Shown one piece after another: positions 1-17,120 of a stretch of DNA of 64,000 nucleotides; within the stretch, counting starts at the first letter, position 1; each line of letters opens with the position of its first letter. The position numbers and the translations under genes were made by a program. Source of the stretch: Salvelinus alpinus (taxonomy: Eukaryota > Chordata > Actinopteri > Salmoniformes > Salmonidae); the NCBI RefSeq assembly GCF_045679555.1, contig NC_092122.1:16469565-16533564 (forward strand), read 5' to 3'. Below the pieces are notes generated by a model. That model ran no database searches, had not been told where the DNA came from, and saw only the letters and a list, made by a program, of their open reading frames with translations.

Positions 1-438
1 GTGAGACAGAGGCCATTTGATCAAGTTAATTTGGTTTTGGCGAGGTACACTGTCATTACCATTGATCTTCTATGGAAATATATACATCACGGTAGGCTTC
101 CAGTTCAGTTATATCTATGTGGCTCCCTAACTATTTAATAAAAACAGCGATTATAAATGTAACAAACAAGCAATCTATTGCAGTTATACAATATGCACTA
201 CAATCGCTTAGTCCAACTGTCTTCAAGACCATAATTCAAAGTAGCCTATATTATGAGATTGTACCTGGAATATACTGCTGTGAAAGACAGTTGAACTACT
301 GATTTACTCTGATGGATATCAAGTCTTTCATCCAAGGAAATCCTCTTCCGATCTCCTTTCCCAGGAAAAGGAAACAGGCTTCATTAAAACATTAGCACAT
401 AGGATTGATTTTTTGTGGGGGAAATAATGTTACTTACC
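1..438. other. left flank, nothing recognised
   Basis: AT-rich sequence with only short chance reading frames. No exon, RNA gene or known repeat was recognised before the terminal inverted repeat that begins at 439. Confidence 0.4.
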
Positions 439-1312
439 AGGTTTCCATCCCCCAAAAAACGTGACGACGCATTTGTCCGTACACTTTCCAAATGTCGACA
501 AAACAAAATACGGTAGACAAGGTGCAATCTTTGCAGAAATGAATTACGCTATAAATGGTGGTGGAAACTCCTTTATGGGCATGTATTGCTATAATAAACA
601 TATCGAAGTAAACTTGGGAGTTACGCGATATTGTGTGGTCGGGAAAACATGCTGTTTATTACACTGCAGATTAAATAAATTAGGATGAATTTCACCCGTA
701 GTGAAAGTGAACAGTGATGAGCTTGATGCTCCTTTCCAATAAACAACGATTGTCTTATTCTGGTGACATGATGATCAATGCTTGGCTGCCTTTTCACAAA
801 AAGGTTGCTGGATCGAATCCCTGAGTTGACAAGGTAAAAATCCTTCTTTCTGCCCCTCAACAAGGCAGTTATCCCCCTGTTCCCCGGTAGACCGCCATTG
901 TAAATAAGAATTTGTTCTTAACTGACTTGCCTAGTTAAATAAAAACAAATAAACATTTACCCATAATAATCTCATCATGTAGGTAGACTTCCCGCACCGT
1001 ATATACGAGCTGTTGGCTACAGCGCACGTGCTAATACCAGAGTGGGCACATTGACTATATAACGCAATCTTTTTGTGTAACAAAACCATCAGTAGAGTTA
1101 AATGCGATAGAAACCCATCTAGCTTGTCTTTTTTATTCGGTACATTGGAATTTAACCGCAAAAGTTTTTGTATGTGCACTGCGTCATCACGCACAGACTT
1201 TCATCCACAACAAGTCAATTTGATGGAAACCTTTCTGGTAGGAAAATGCACATTGTTTTTATACAGATTTTAGAATATTCGCATAAATCTGTCACCAATT
1301 GGATGGAAACCT
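439..1312. mobile_element. DNA element with AGGTTTCCATCC ends, split by a SINE
   Basis: The left edge carries AGGTTTCCATCC at 439-450 and the right edge its exact reverse complement at 1301-1312. Further GATGGAAACC-like motifs lie inside near 1221-1232. No transposase frame survives, so this looks like a non-autonomous DNA element. A tRNA-derived SINE occupies about 765-955 inside it, so the element is older than that SINE. The family is not assigned; pairing of the two ends is what I see, mobility is inferred. Confidence 0.5.
765..955 (+). mobile_element. HpaI-type tRNA-derived SINE (5' degenerate)
   Basis: A B-box-like GGATCGAATCCC occurs near 811, followed by the AAGGTAAAAAT segment, the CCCCTCAACAAGGCAGTTA segment and the 3' tail AAGAATTTGTTCTTAACTG through GCCTAGTTAAATAAA. 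This order matches the salmonid HpaI SINE family, whose head derives from a lysine-type tRNA. The usual GTTAAC site after AAGGCA is changed here. The tRNA A-box half is poorly preserved. Confidence 0.75.
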
Positions 1313-1376
1313 ATCAGCATTTTGTGCAAATCCCCTACCACACATACACAACCACTCCCAGTGCCAACCAGTTATA

Positions 1377-1512
1377 TTAAAGGGATAGTTCACCCAAATG
1401 ACAATTATGTGCCACAAATGCTAAAACATTAACATTTGGTAACAAAGCATAGACTGCTTAAAGGATATAAAACAATGTGTAATTTTGTCATTTAGGTGAA
1501 CTATCCCTTTAA
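1377..1512. mobile_element. palindromic MITE flanked by TTAA
   Basis: The ends are TTAAAGGGATAGTTCACC and GGTGAACTATCCCTTTAA, near-perfect inverted repeats, with TTAA at both borders and about 100 bp of AT-rich filler. TTAA target duplication is typical of piggyBac-type elements, so a non-autonomous piggyBac-like MITE is likely. No coding capacity. Confidence 0.65.
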
Positions 1513-1664
1513 TATATTTTGTAACATGTTCTGGTGAAAGTCAAATGGAGTTCAGAATGAACAAATGCATCAAATAATGAATTTGAGTTAAGTTAACTTT
1601 AATGAAAAGTAGTTTCTCTTCTCTACGTAAACAATGTTTTTATTTCCCTTGAATAATTTACAAA

Positions 1665-1830
1665 TTAAAGGGATACTTTGGCAATGAGGCCCTTTATCTA
1701 CTTCCCCAGAGTCAGATAAAGTCCTGGTTACCCTTTAGGTCTGTGTCCAGTATGAAGGAACTTAAGAGGTAGTTTTGCAAGTTAATGCTAACTAGCGTTA
1801 CCCATAGACTTCCAGTTATTGCGCTATCTT
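1665..1830. repeat. dispersed salmonid repeat fragment
   Basis: The segment starts TTAAAGGGATACTTTGGCAA and continues through CTTCCCCAGAGTCAGAT to a block ending in TTCCAGTTATTGCG. I recognise it as a widespread fish dispersed repeat. The class is not certain and no coding frame is present. Confidence 0.4.
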
Positions 1831-3487
1831 TCTGCATTGTTATATTTTAGGTATTTTGTTTTAGTCATCAACACATGATGCACCCTAATTTGTGGTGTTT
1901 ACGATTGCAAACATTTGGGGATTTATCAATTTGTTCATTGTCAAAATAAATAATTTAAAACATTGAATTTACACCTGCTCCAGATCACATAGCATTTGAA
2001 CTTTGACCTGTGCCAGATAGCCAGGGCAACATTACATGAATTTAGTTTACTGGATATGCAAGTTGTGCTAACCACCTCTGCACAACTAAATCAGAATCGC
2101 TGAAATGTTTGACTCCTAAATTTGAATATCTATATTTATGACATCACACACAGCGGGTGTTCACTAAAGGGTGACTATAAAAAGGTACATTTAATTAAAT
2201 GTTGTTCCTAACTTAAATGGATGCATTTTGGGGAGCGATGTGAAGTGGAGATCAAACATGATTTCCGATGTTCTTAAAAAAAAAAAAAAAAGGCGCCATC
2301 TTTGTCAATAAATTTGAACAGAAATGTAACTCCTGTAAAATTAGACTCAGCGAAATGACATTGCCACGAGCAGCATCGCAGATATTGATATGATCGAGAT
2401 GCAAGACATTGCTCTCCCGCAGTCACACACAGCATCTGCGCTTCATACCGTATACAGCGTGGTAGCCACAGTACCAAAAAATGCATAGAAGTTGAGTATC
2501 ACGCTTCAACACTCTTAGTTGTTGCGGAAATTGACCCAATATGCCTTCTACTTTCTGCATCATATTGCTACCTTTAAGGATTAGTAGAATTGAATTTTCA
2601 TTGACATCCATGACTCGTCCTCTAACTTGCAAAAACTAATCTGATTCTACATTACCGTTTACCTCAACCACTAGAAGACAACACTTTTCTATGCATCTTT
2701 GACACCATTAAATCATTTAGAGCTATTAATTCCAGATTATCAAGGCATTAAATAGACACCACAATGTATCTATGGCTCTGTGATTAATCCATGTATGGAT
2801 AGCTCACCATACTCCATGTTAGCAGCGAACGTTCCATGACGGAAGGATTACTATTTGCATTGTAACTAGAATTAAACTTTTTGGCTAAAATGGCACCCAT
2901 AAAAGACTTGAACTGTTAGAACTTTTTATACCTACAAGTTTAGAAAACAACGTTTACTTTACATGAACTATATGCATTTTTCTTCAGTCATGAGGTCACT
3001 AGGATAACCCCCAACGAATACCCTGTGTGTGGGGCAGTCCTTCTACAGTGTTTTAGACCCTGCAAATCAGTGTGTAAACATGCAGATATGATGGTCGGGT
3101 TCCCCTGCTCAGACGTTGCATCAACCAATGGTTGCGTACCTCGTCATCGACTCCGCCGTCGGGCACCAGATTGCTATAACATGTGGTTAGCCAATAGGTA
3201 AAATACCTATCCAGGTGTTGTAAGATCTGGCATACTTCAGCAACGCCTGGGCAGAGGAACGCGCCCGTTGATTTAGTCACCTATTAGTAGTCATTTCAAA
3301 AGGGGAAGTTCCGTTTTTTCAGGTTGAGGAACCATCGAACATTAAGTTGTAAAACAAACTTCCCCATTAACAGCCCAAGCAAGGCCTAAGACAAAAGACG
3401 ATACATGTATTATTTATATCCCTGTTCCTCTTGCCATTGGTGCCCCAATGGATCTGACCAAGCAGGAAAACCCCAGTGAGGCATGAA
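1831..3487. other. unassigned stretch downstream of stk38l
   Basis: No conserved exon was found. An A-tract lies at about 2276-2291, and the sequence around 2210-2640 looks like an old dispersed repeat but could not be named. The right part may hold the end of the stk38l 3' UTR, since that gene reads leftward from 3688. No canonical AATAAA was found on the minus strand close by. Confidence 0.3.
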
Positions 3488-3625
3488 ACCAAGAACCTCC
3501 TCATCATTCTTGATCCTGTGCTTTCAGCACAGCACCAAGAACCTCCTCATCATTCTTGATCCTGTGCTTTCAGCACAGCACCAAGAACCTCCTCATCATT
3601 CTTGATCCTGTGCTTTCAGCACAGC
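3488..3625. repeat. 46-bp tandem repeat, 3 copies
   Basis: ACCAAGAACCTCC recurs at 3488, 3534 and 3580, giving an exact 46-bp period. Each unit contains TGTGCTTTCAGCACA, a 6-bp stem with a 3-nt loop. The array lies 63 bp past the stk38l stop codon, in its predicted 3' UTR, so the transcript would carry three successive small hairpins. Confidence 0.9.
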
Positions 3626-3687
3626 AGGGGTTTACCGCCCAACCCTGTGTCCACATTGTCTCTCCCATTTTCCCTCATGCCCTCATC

Positions 3688-10553
<6,866 letters not shown>

Positions 10554-10559
10554 ACTATC

Positions 10560-12090
10560 CTGTAGTGCAAAGGGAAACAAAGACAACACTGACTGACTGA
10601 GGCCCAATACACATGTACTGATATTCATCATAAGCCTACTGTACATTCAATAGCTTTTAGTTCCAGTTGAGTAATATCTGAGAGACATTGTATTGCTACT
10701 GTCTCTTACGAGCAGTGAGGAGCCTGTTTAAACTGGTCTTTGTGTAATACAGACCAGTGATGCCCACTAACACATCTAATGTTACTGCTGTACTATTCTT
10801 AGTATATCTTATGTAAATTCATCCAGTGTAGATGAGTATAGATTGCATTTGGATGACTGTTACAGTGCTATTTGGGTTGTTCGGTTAATCGGATATTTCT
10901 TGATTAAATCTTGTATTATTTATGTTCTTGCTTGACATTTTACTGCATTTTTAGGAGCTAGTAACATAAGCATTTTGCTGCACCCGCTATAACATCTGCT
11001 AAACAGTGTACATGACCAAAGAAAACATTGATTTGATGCAAGTTCACTCTTTCTTGAAAGACAGGTGCAGAGAGGGGCTATTGTGTGCATGCAATCAAGA
11101 AACCAAGTGGTCTCCACCCTGCGAGTCAGCACCGGACAGGAAGCAACTCCCCTTCAGCATGAAAAGACCCAGTCATGATGCCAGAGGGAAGGGGGCTGTC
11201 TGGGACACATACACACAGCCAAGAACAACACCAAGCTACATGCCCTCAGCTACATCTCAATAGGCAGTGAGGAAGAGTGTCTTGGGGAACTGGTCACTAG
11301 GGTTGAGCTCATGTACCAGGCCAATGAATCACAACACAATTTCCTTATGCCTGTTTTCATGAGTTGTGCACCAGGCTCCTGCTGCCTAAAACTTCAACCT
11401 TGAAGTTTCTTCTGCTTCACCTATGCAAAGGCCATCTTTAATTATACTATTAGGTATGTCAATTTAGCAACAACAACATATTGTATTTTCCTGAGATTTA
11501 AGCTAGTAGTAATGTCCTTTGTTGTGTGGATTTCAGACATTCTGTATCTCATCACTACTCAGGCATAATTGAAATAAGGCCATCAGAAATAGCCCTACCA
11601 AAGCTTGTGAATTGTGATGTTTGATTTGAAACCAGTGTTTCGAAGGTTCCATTGTTATTTTAGAATTTTTAACTATTGAATTTGATACCTAGCTAGATCC
11701 AAAATTATTGGACTTAGACGCAAAATTAGAATGGAATTGAATGAAATAACATGTCCGTACAATGACTCAATGTCTATAAGAAGATGCCCATGATGAGGAC
11801 GCTGCTTATGTGGCGCCAGTGTTTATAATAAGGACAGTACGAGCAGGTGATAATGAATACGTCATTGTCATGATTTGTGCATTGGGGTGCGTAACAAACA
11901 TGACAAAACCACAGGTATGCATGCAACGAGACAAGTCTGCCAAAAAGAAGATAACTGCAAAAAGAAGATAACTGTATTGAATGCTGTCATTCTTCATAGT
12001 TGCTGATCAGCGTTGACCATAATGTCAAAACTATACCGAAAAGCCCTCCCACCAGACAGACAGACAGACGTGGGTTTAATAATAGCTTTT
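10560..12090 (-). other. stk38l intron 1
   Basis: The acceptor CTACAG ends at 10560, six bases before the start codon. The non-coding first exon lies near 12.1 kb. No conserved exon or clear named repeat was recognised within this intron. Confidence 0.5.
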
Positions 12091-12096
12091 ACCTAC

Positions 12097-12250
12097 CTCT
12101 GTATCCTGCTCCAGATTCAATTGATGGCTAGGCTAGCTGCCTAGCCGTGCTCCAATATGACAGAATTTAGGTCCGTAAATTTGGCTACGGGATGAGGGGA
12201 AAGACTCGACGTTCGGTACTAGCTATCTAGCGTGAACTAGCGTCACACAT
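12097..12250 (-). other. stk38l: candidate non-coding first exon of stk38l
   Basis: On the minus strand the sequence GATACAGAG is followed by GTAGGTAAAA, a good donor at 12096 (an alternative donor is four bases further on). No start codon in frame is needed because translation begins in exon 2. The upstream limit is a guess. Confidence 0.5.
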
Positions 12251-12489
12251 TACAAACACAGACGGTGTATGGAGAAAATAAGACTCGAGTCAATGACAAC
12301 TATTTCTGATATTTAACAAGACTATCAGTACAAGGGTTTGGTATGCGTTGCTCGTCTCCTTTCATCCATCTTCGACTTCGAACCCTCCCTATAAATAGTA
12401 AAATACCAATTAACGTTACTCCCGGAATGGATGCATTAAAAACATAATGCTCTCACTCCACGCAAGTACTGCTACATGAATGACACCTA

Positions 12490-12590
12490 GATTAGCCAAT
12501 AGAAGAAGAGAAAATGAAAGGGATGTTTATTTTAACCAATCGCTCGTGGAAATATTGGGGGACGTAACCTAGCTTTCTACCAATCAGAGG
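12490..12590 (-). promoter_or_regulatory. CCAAT-box cluster upstream of stk38l
   Basis: CCAAT occurs at 12496-12500, 12536-12540 and 12580-12584 on the plus strand, with the inverse ATTGG at 12554-12558. Four NF-Y-type boxes within 90 bp, about 40-bp spaced, sit 250-350 bp upstream of the candidate first exon. NF-Y works in either orientation. No TATA box was seen. Promoter activity is inferred. Confidence 0.45.
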
Positions 12591-12800
12591 AAAGTAATAT
12601 GCCTTTTTCAGTTCGGTCCACGGGTTTACCTTGAGCATGCTTGCGTTCCAAGCCGCCTACGTTGTAGTAATTGAAATACAGTATAATACGGGTACTGATT
12701 TAACGATCTGACAGGACTGCAATGTAGGCACCCTCGGGAACACTTCTCAAGTCTATTAAACGTTGAAGGCCGGTTTCCCAGCTAGTGAAGGAGTTTAATT

Positions 12801-12905
12801 ATGTGCCGGGGAATTGGGTTAGCGTTGTTTGCATTCGTTTTGAAACTGGGCTGCCTCCCTGTGGTGAGCCAGGTACCAAGTTTGCTCAAAACAAAAGTGA
12901 TGTAG
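12801..12905 (+). other. signal-peptide-like short ORF with a donor site
   Basis: A plus-strand ATG at 12801 opens 24 codons with a hydrophobic core (LALFAFVLKLGCLPVVSQ) and then meets CAG followed by GTACCAAG, a plausible splice donor. Without splicing it stops after 34 codons. It is divergent from stk38l. No downstream exon was found before med21, so it may be an orphan exon or chance. Confidence 0.25.
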
Positions 12906-13780
12906 GTTAAGCATGTGTAGTAATGTGTAGGATTGTCTTTTCACATGCAAAGGTATTACTTTTGATTGTAAGGGTTTATCTGCCGTCCCAATGAAAACTA
13001 GTTAAATTCAAACATTTATTTTATGGAAAATAGCATGTTTCTGAATGATGCACAATGGTGACAATATCACCGAGCTGCGCAGATTACCGTTCTGTTTGAG
13101 CAGGGTGCACCTCCCTCACTGAGTTCGCCCAGTCACGTGACGGGCCATAGCCCGGTTCAACCCGGGCTGCTTAATCGAATCCACTCAGTATATAAGACTT
13201 AAAAAAACAGGAGCATTCTGAAAGCCATCTTTCTGTGGGGCCAAGGTTTGTCTGTGTTGCATATCAAAATGTGCAGCACTAACATTCCACATAAAATGCA
13301 AACACTTGACTTAATTTTTAAATGCCATTTATGCCTTGAAATAAACAGTTGATAAAAACATTGGTATAAAATACAAAACATTACTTTCTAAAACACAAAA
13401 GGGCTTGCATGTAAAGCGTTATTATTTACTGGCATGCAGCATGTAAAATGGGCTTCTATCAATTTAGGATTGTTGTTATTTTTACCAGTTTCTTTCAGTA
13501 TGTACAAAAATGTCTACCAACAGCAGACCCTTAACTAGCATCCTCAAAATAACCAGTGTTAAGAAAATGACAGCAGATGTTGACGCCGGAGCAGTGCTGT
13601 TTAATCCAAAATAGAGTGTGCTAAGAAAAGGACAGAGTAAACAGTTCCTTGCTGGCAGAACTCAAGGTCCTTGTGTAAAGGAACATGTGAGTTCATGGCC
13701 TCACTGAATTCCCCAAGCACCAACTTCCCAATGTCCCACTCACATATTGCGAGAAGTATTTTCCATAGATTCACCTTGAG
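12906..13780. other. intergenic region between stk38l and med21
   Basis: It holds a perfect palindromic E-box, GTCACGTGAC at 13132-13141, of the type bound by USF/TFE-class bHLH-ZIP factors. Otherwise no exon or named repeat was recognised. Confidence 0.4.
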
Positions 13781-13803
13781 AGGTCAGCTGTTCAGATGGG
13801 CTC

Positions 13804-13809
13804 TTTATT
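13804..13809 (-). terminator. polyadenylation signal of med21
   Basis: AATAAA on the minus strand, 90 nt past the med21 stop codon, giving a short 3' UTR. It is the only canonical signal close to the gene end. Confidence 0.7.
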
Positions 13810-13898
13810 TGATTTCCTGCACACATTTGCACCCTCTGGTGAGTTTATGTGAGAAAGTGATGTGATGTGAGAATGTCTTTGCCCCATGTTGTGTGGGG

Positions 13899-15717
13899 TC
13901 ATGATTCAGGCGGTGTGGTCTGGCTGGGCCCTCCACTGCGAGTACGAAGTTGTGACTGAGCAATATCAGCCAGGGCGCTTTGGATCTTCTCCAGTAGCAA
14001 GTCCCCTCGGTATACCACCTCTTCGAGACGTGCCGCTGCATCATGATTCTCCTCCTCCAACTGCCGCAGACTGGCCGCCTAGGGAGAGGGGCAGGGAGTA
14101 AGATAAGAAAGGTGAGAGAGGGGGTGAGGGGAAAAAGAGGAAGCAAAGAAAGTTGATCAAATCTCCATACAAAATGCATAGAAATTTTAGTTATTTGAGT
14201 GTGAACTCATTGAAGTAATGTGTGCCAAAGTGAGAGTGGAGAGTCAATATTCCCACCTACACTTCTTATAACGTGATTTACCAAAGCTATTTGTTTGTAT
14301 GTCCGGGGCAGGGCTATGGTAACCAATGCTAATGATAGCCACTTGCAAGTCTGACTTGGATTGCAACCAAAGTAGTTACAGATTCCAGCCAATCCTCCCC
14401 AGGCCCCACATGCTATTTCCAAAGTAAGAGTATAGCAATACAGAATTAGAAGTGAACTATCGCTTTCACTTGAAAGAACGTACTATAATAATTTTCAACA
14501 TGGGAATGGCACTCTAGTTGGTGGTTTTCCACTCCCGTTGAATCACAGGAGTAAATTCAGCCTCCATACCTGTAGAGCTGCCGTGGACTCCTCACTAGGC
14601 AGTGAGTCAATCAGCACATCCACATCCTTAGCTGTCCGGGCAATCAGTGCAGCAAATAGTTGGGCATACTCTAGGGAAAGAAAAAACAACCACATTTCAA
14701 ATTAAAAGGTGTAATCCGTAAACTTTTCATATGCAAATAGTGCTGTCCGGTCAATGTCATGATTTCTGACAAATTGTAATATATTTGTGCAAAATTAGAT
14801 TAAATTTGTATCAGCAAAGTGTCAAATGATTCACATTGCTAGTGGCTAACATAATGTAAGCGAATGGCAAGAGTGTGTCTATCGAAATTGGGTCACCCTG
14901 TCCTAAGGCAAACACACTGACCACTGCTCCAACTTGGGGAAGGTTGTAACAGACTTACATTGGCTAGGTTCGTTATACAAACCCCAAAGAACTGGAAGCA
15001 CTCCAACTTTCTTTCAAGTGCTTTCCTATGTCCGTCCTTACCTCCAACAGCATCACAGGAGAGTACATCATAGAAATAGAATCAAGGATTCTATTTCTGT
15101 GTAGTACAACCCACTTCTGACACCAGTGCATTGTTGGTTAAGGGCTTGTAAGTAAGCATTTCACTGTAAGGTTTACACCTGTTGTATTCAGCGCATGTGA
15201 CAAATAACATTTGAATTGTAGCAAACGGTGGTATCCAACTTGGATCTGATATCTGACAGGTCCTTACCCTCAGTGGGGTTCGATGGCTGGTCCTTGTTGA
15301 TTGCTGTCTGTATGTTGCTGAACGAAGCTGGCGGCGCACACTGCTGCAGCACCCCGATTGCGTTGCAAAACTGATCAGCAAGCTGAATGACATCAAAAAC
15401 ACATATCATGGACATATTGTCACGAGAGAATATTGATTTAACACAATCATAAGACATTAACGTGATTATTTGTTAGGTAACTAAAGTTAACTCAGCAAAC
15501 TTTGCAACCGAGATACCAATAAAAGAGAACTTAGCCAACTAGCTAGCTGTCATTATTCAGCCTAGTCCACTTCCAAATACTATGAGGTCAGTCAATCTAA
15601 ACGTAACATGACAATTTGCTGAGCATTAAATAATTTGTGGGGTGTACTAATAGCTAAATGAAAAATGAATCATACAGAATTGACTGCATCTTGAAGTTGC
15701 GTTAGCCTGTCCGCCAT
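13899..15717 (-). CDS. med21: Mediator complex subunit 21
   Basis: A core subunit of the Mediator middle module, which bridges transcription factors and RNA polymerase II in the nucleus. Four coding exons on the minus strand: 15676-15717, 15268-15382, 14570-14670 and 13899-14078. All are GT-AG, and the frame closes at 145 aa against 144 in human. The start [14 protein letters not shown] is followed by [15 protein letters not shown] and the invariant [11 protein letters not shown] segment. The C-terminal half is an acidic heptad-like coiled coil ([18 protein letters not shown]) that pairs with MED7 in the known complex. The tail after QLRTRSGG is divergent. It is head to head with fgfr1op2. 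Confidence 0.97.
15120..15220 (+). repeat. retroelement 3'-tail fragment
   Basis: GTAAGTAAGCATTTCACTG through GCATGTGACAAATAACATTTGA matches the 3' end of an abundant salmonid non-LTR repeat. A second copy lies at 54990-55052. It sits in the med21 intron between exons 2 and 3. Confidence 0.55.
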
Positions 15718-16080
15718 CTTTGTTGTTTCTCCTTCGCCTTGAATTTCCGGACAGACAAGACGTTTCTTAGCGTGTTGTTGCCATCCGCAGGTTGGAGTAC
15801 ACAACGAACAGTGAAAGAAAATCAAAGAAAACAAAACAAAACTGGGAAAGGAGTATCAGATATGTTATATATATATATTATATATGTATGTATTATCATT
15901 ATACCTTTTTTTAATGTAACCTTTATTTAACTATATAATGTGTATAATGAAATCAGTATCCGAAAGGGGAAAAGTGTCTGATAGACCTAGTTATTCTAAC
16001 TGGAATTATAGGAGGCGATAAATAAATAAATAAATAAATAAAAAGCTTCTGATCTGAAGAACGTGCCCATACTTTTCCCA
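15718..16080. promoter_or_regulatory. bidirectional promoter region of med21 and fgfr1op2
   Basis: The med21 start codon (15717, minus) and the candidate first exon of fgfr1op2 (ending 16136, plus) are under 400 bp apart and divergent. The space includes an (AAAT)n microsatellite at about 16020-16041 and no TATA box that could be assigned. Shared promoter use is inferred from the arrangement. Confidence 0.5.
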
Positions 16081-16136
16081 GACTGCAGCAGTAACAACAG
16101 GAAGTGTGCCGCTTGGCTAAGGAGTTTATCGCTAAG
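16075..16136 (+). other. fgfr1op2: candidate non-coding first exon of fgfr1op2
   Basis: The segment ends in GCTAAG followed by GTAAATC, a good donor. A second possible donor, GGAAAG then GTAGGT, lies near 16408. The coding exon acceptor is at 17100. The 5' limit is not known. Confidence 0.4.
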
Positions 16137-16504
16137 GTAAATCTACGAGTATTGGTTTGTTTTATGTGTAATTTCACTTTTATTCTGACAGCTAAGTATA
16201 TCAAATTTCAATTAAATACAATGCCAACATTAGACTCTTTCAGCTTTTGTTTGCTTGTATTTTCAGTGACTGATTCACCTGATTTCCGTAGCATTTAAAT
16301 AGCTAACGTTAACCTTGTTGATCCGCTAGCTGTAACGATAGCTAGCTAGTATCTGACTGACAACTGCCTAACGACATCATTCCGATTAAGCGTGCTTGGA
16401 AGGAAAGGTAGGTTGTCAGCTAGTTAAAGTACTCCGTTCGAATATTTTGCAAACATCCTTCTGATGTCCACTGGTCAGAGACAAACTCTGAAGGTTAGCT
16501 GTAC

Positions 16505-16667
16505 CAGGGGCGTATTCATTACGCTGATTATATTGTAAAACGTTTCCTAAACGGAAGCAAACGGGTCAGGACCTACCTTAACTTGTCCAGTAGAAACTCT
16601 CGTTATTCTCTGTTTGCTTCCGTTTGGTTCTTAAAGGGTAACGGTTTACGTAATGAATACGCCCCTG
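16505..16667. mobile_element. palindromic MITE with CAGGGGCGTATTCATTACG ends
   Basis: The two ends, CAGGGGCGTATTCATTACG and its inverse, pair almost perfectly over about 19 bp. Inner arms (ACGGAAGCAAACG and its inverse GTTTGCTTCCGT) pair further, so the whole 163 bp can fold into a hairpin. It is non-coding and lies in the fgfr1op2 5' intron. A hAT-type origin is likely but the 8-bp target duplication was not visible. Confidence 0.7.
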
Positions 16668-17120
16668 CTGACCGGGAGATACGAGTTAGCTAGCTACTTA
16701 GGCAGTAAAGGTACATGAATGAGGGTCCAGATCATGATGTTTAGTATTGTTTGGATATGGTGACTCTGTCAGAATGTTAGTCCATGCATTTTGAAAAGCT
16801 CAGGACCTATGTGCCAAGATCTGAGTCAGGTATTTATGTAATGGATGCCAAGATGTAGCCTTGCATGATGAGTAACTTTGCCTTAGATCTTAAGTCTTCC
16901 TCTAAGTTACTTTAGGACTGATTTGATAAATATGGTTGGATCTCCCTCTAGTCTAGCACATTCTTATACCAATCCAATGCTTTCAAATCCTTGAGGGGCA
17001 GTGAGCAAGTGCACATTCTAGGGAGAAGGGGGAGAAATGTAATGATGTATTCATGTTTGAGGCTTTAGTGACATCTTAACCTTTTTTTATTTTCCTTCCA
17101 GTGTAATTTTTCAAACGGGG

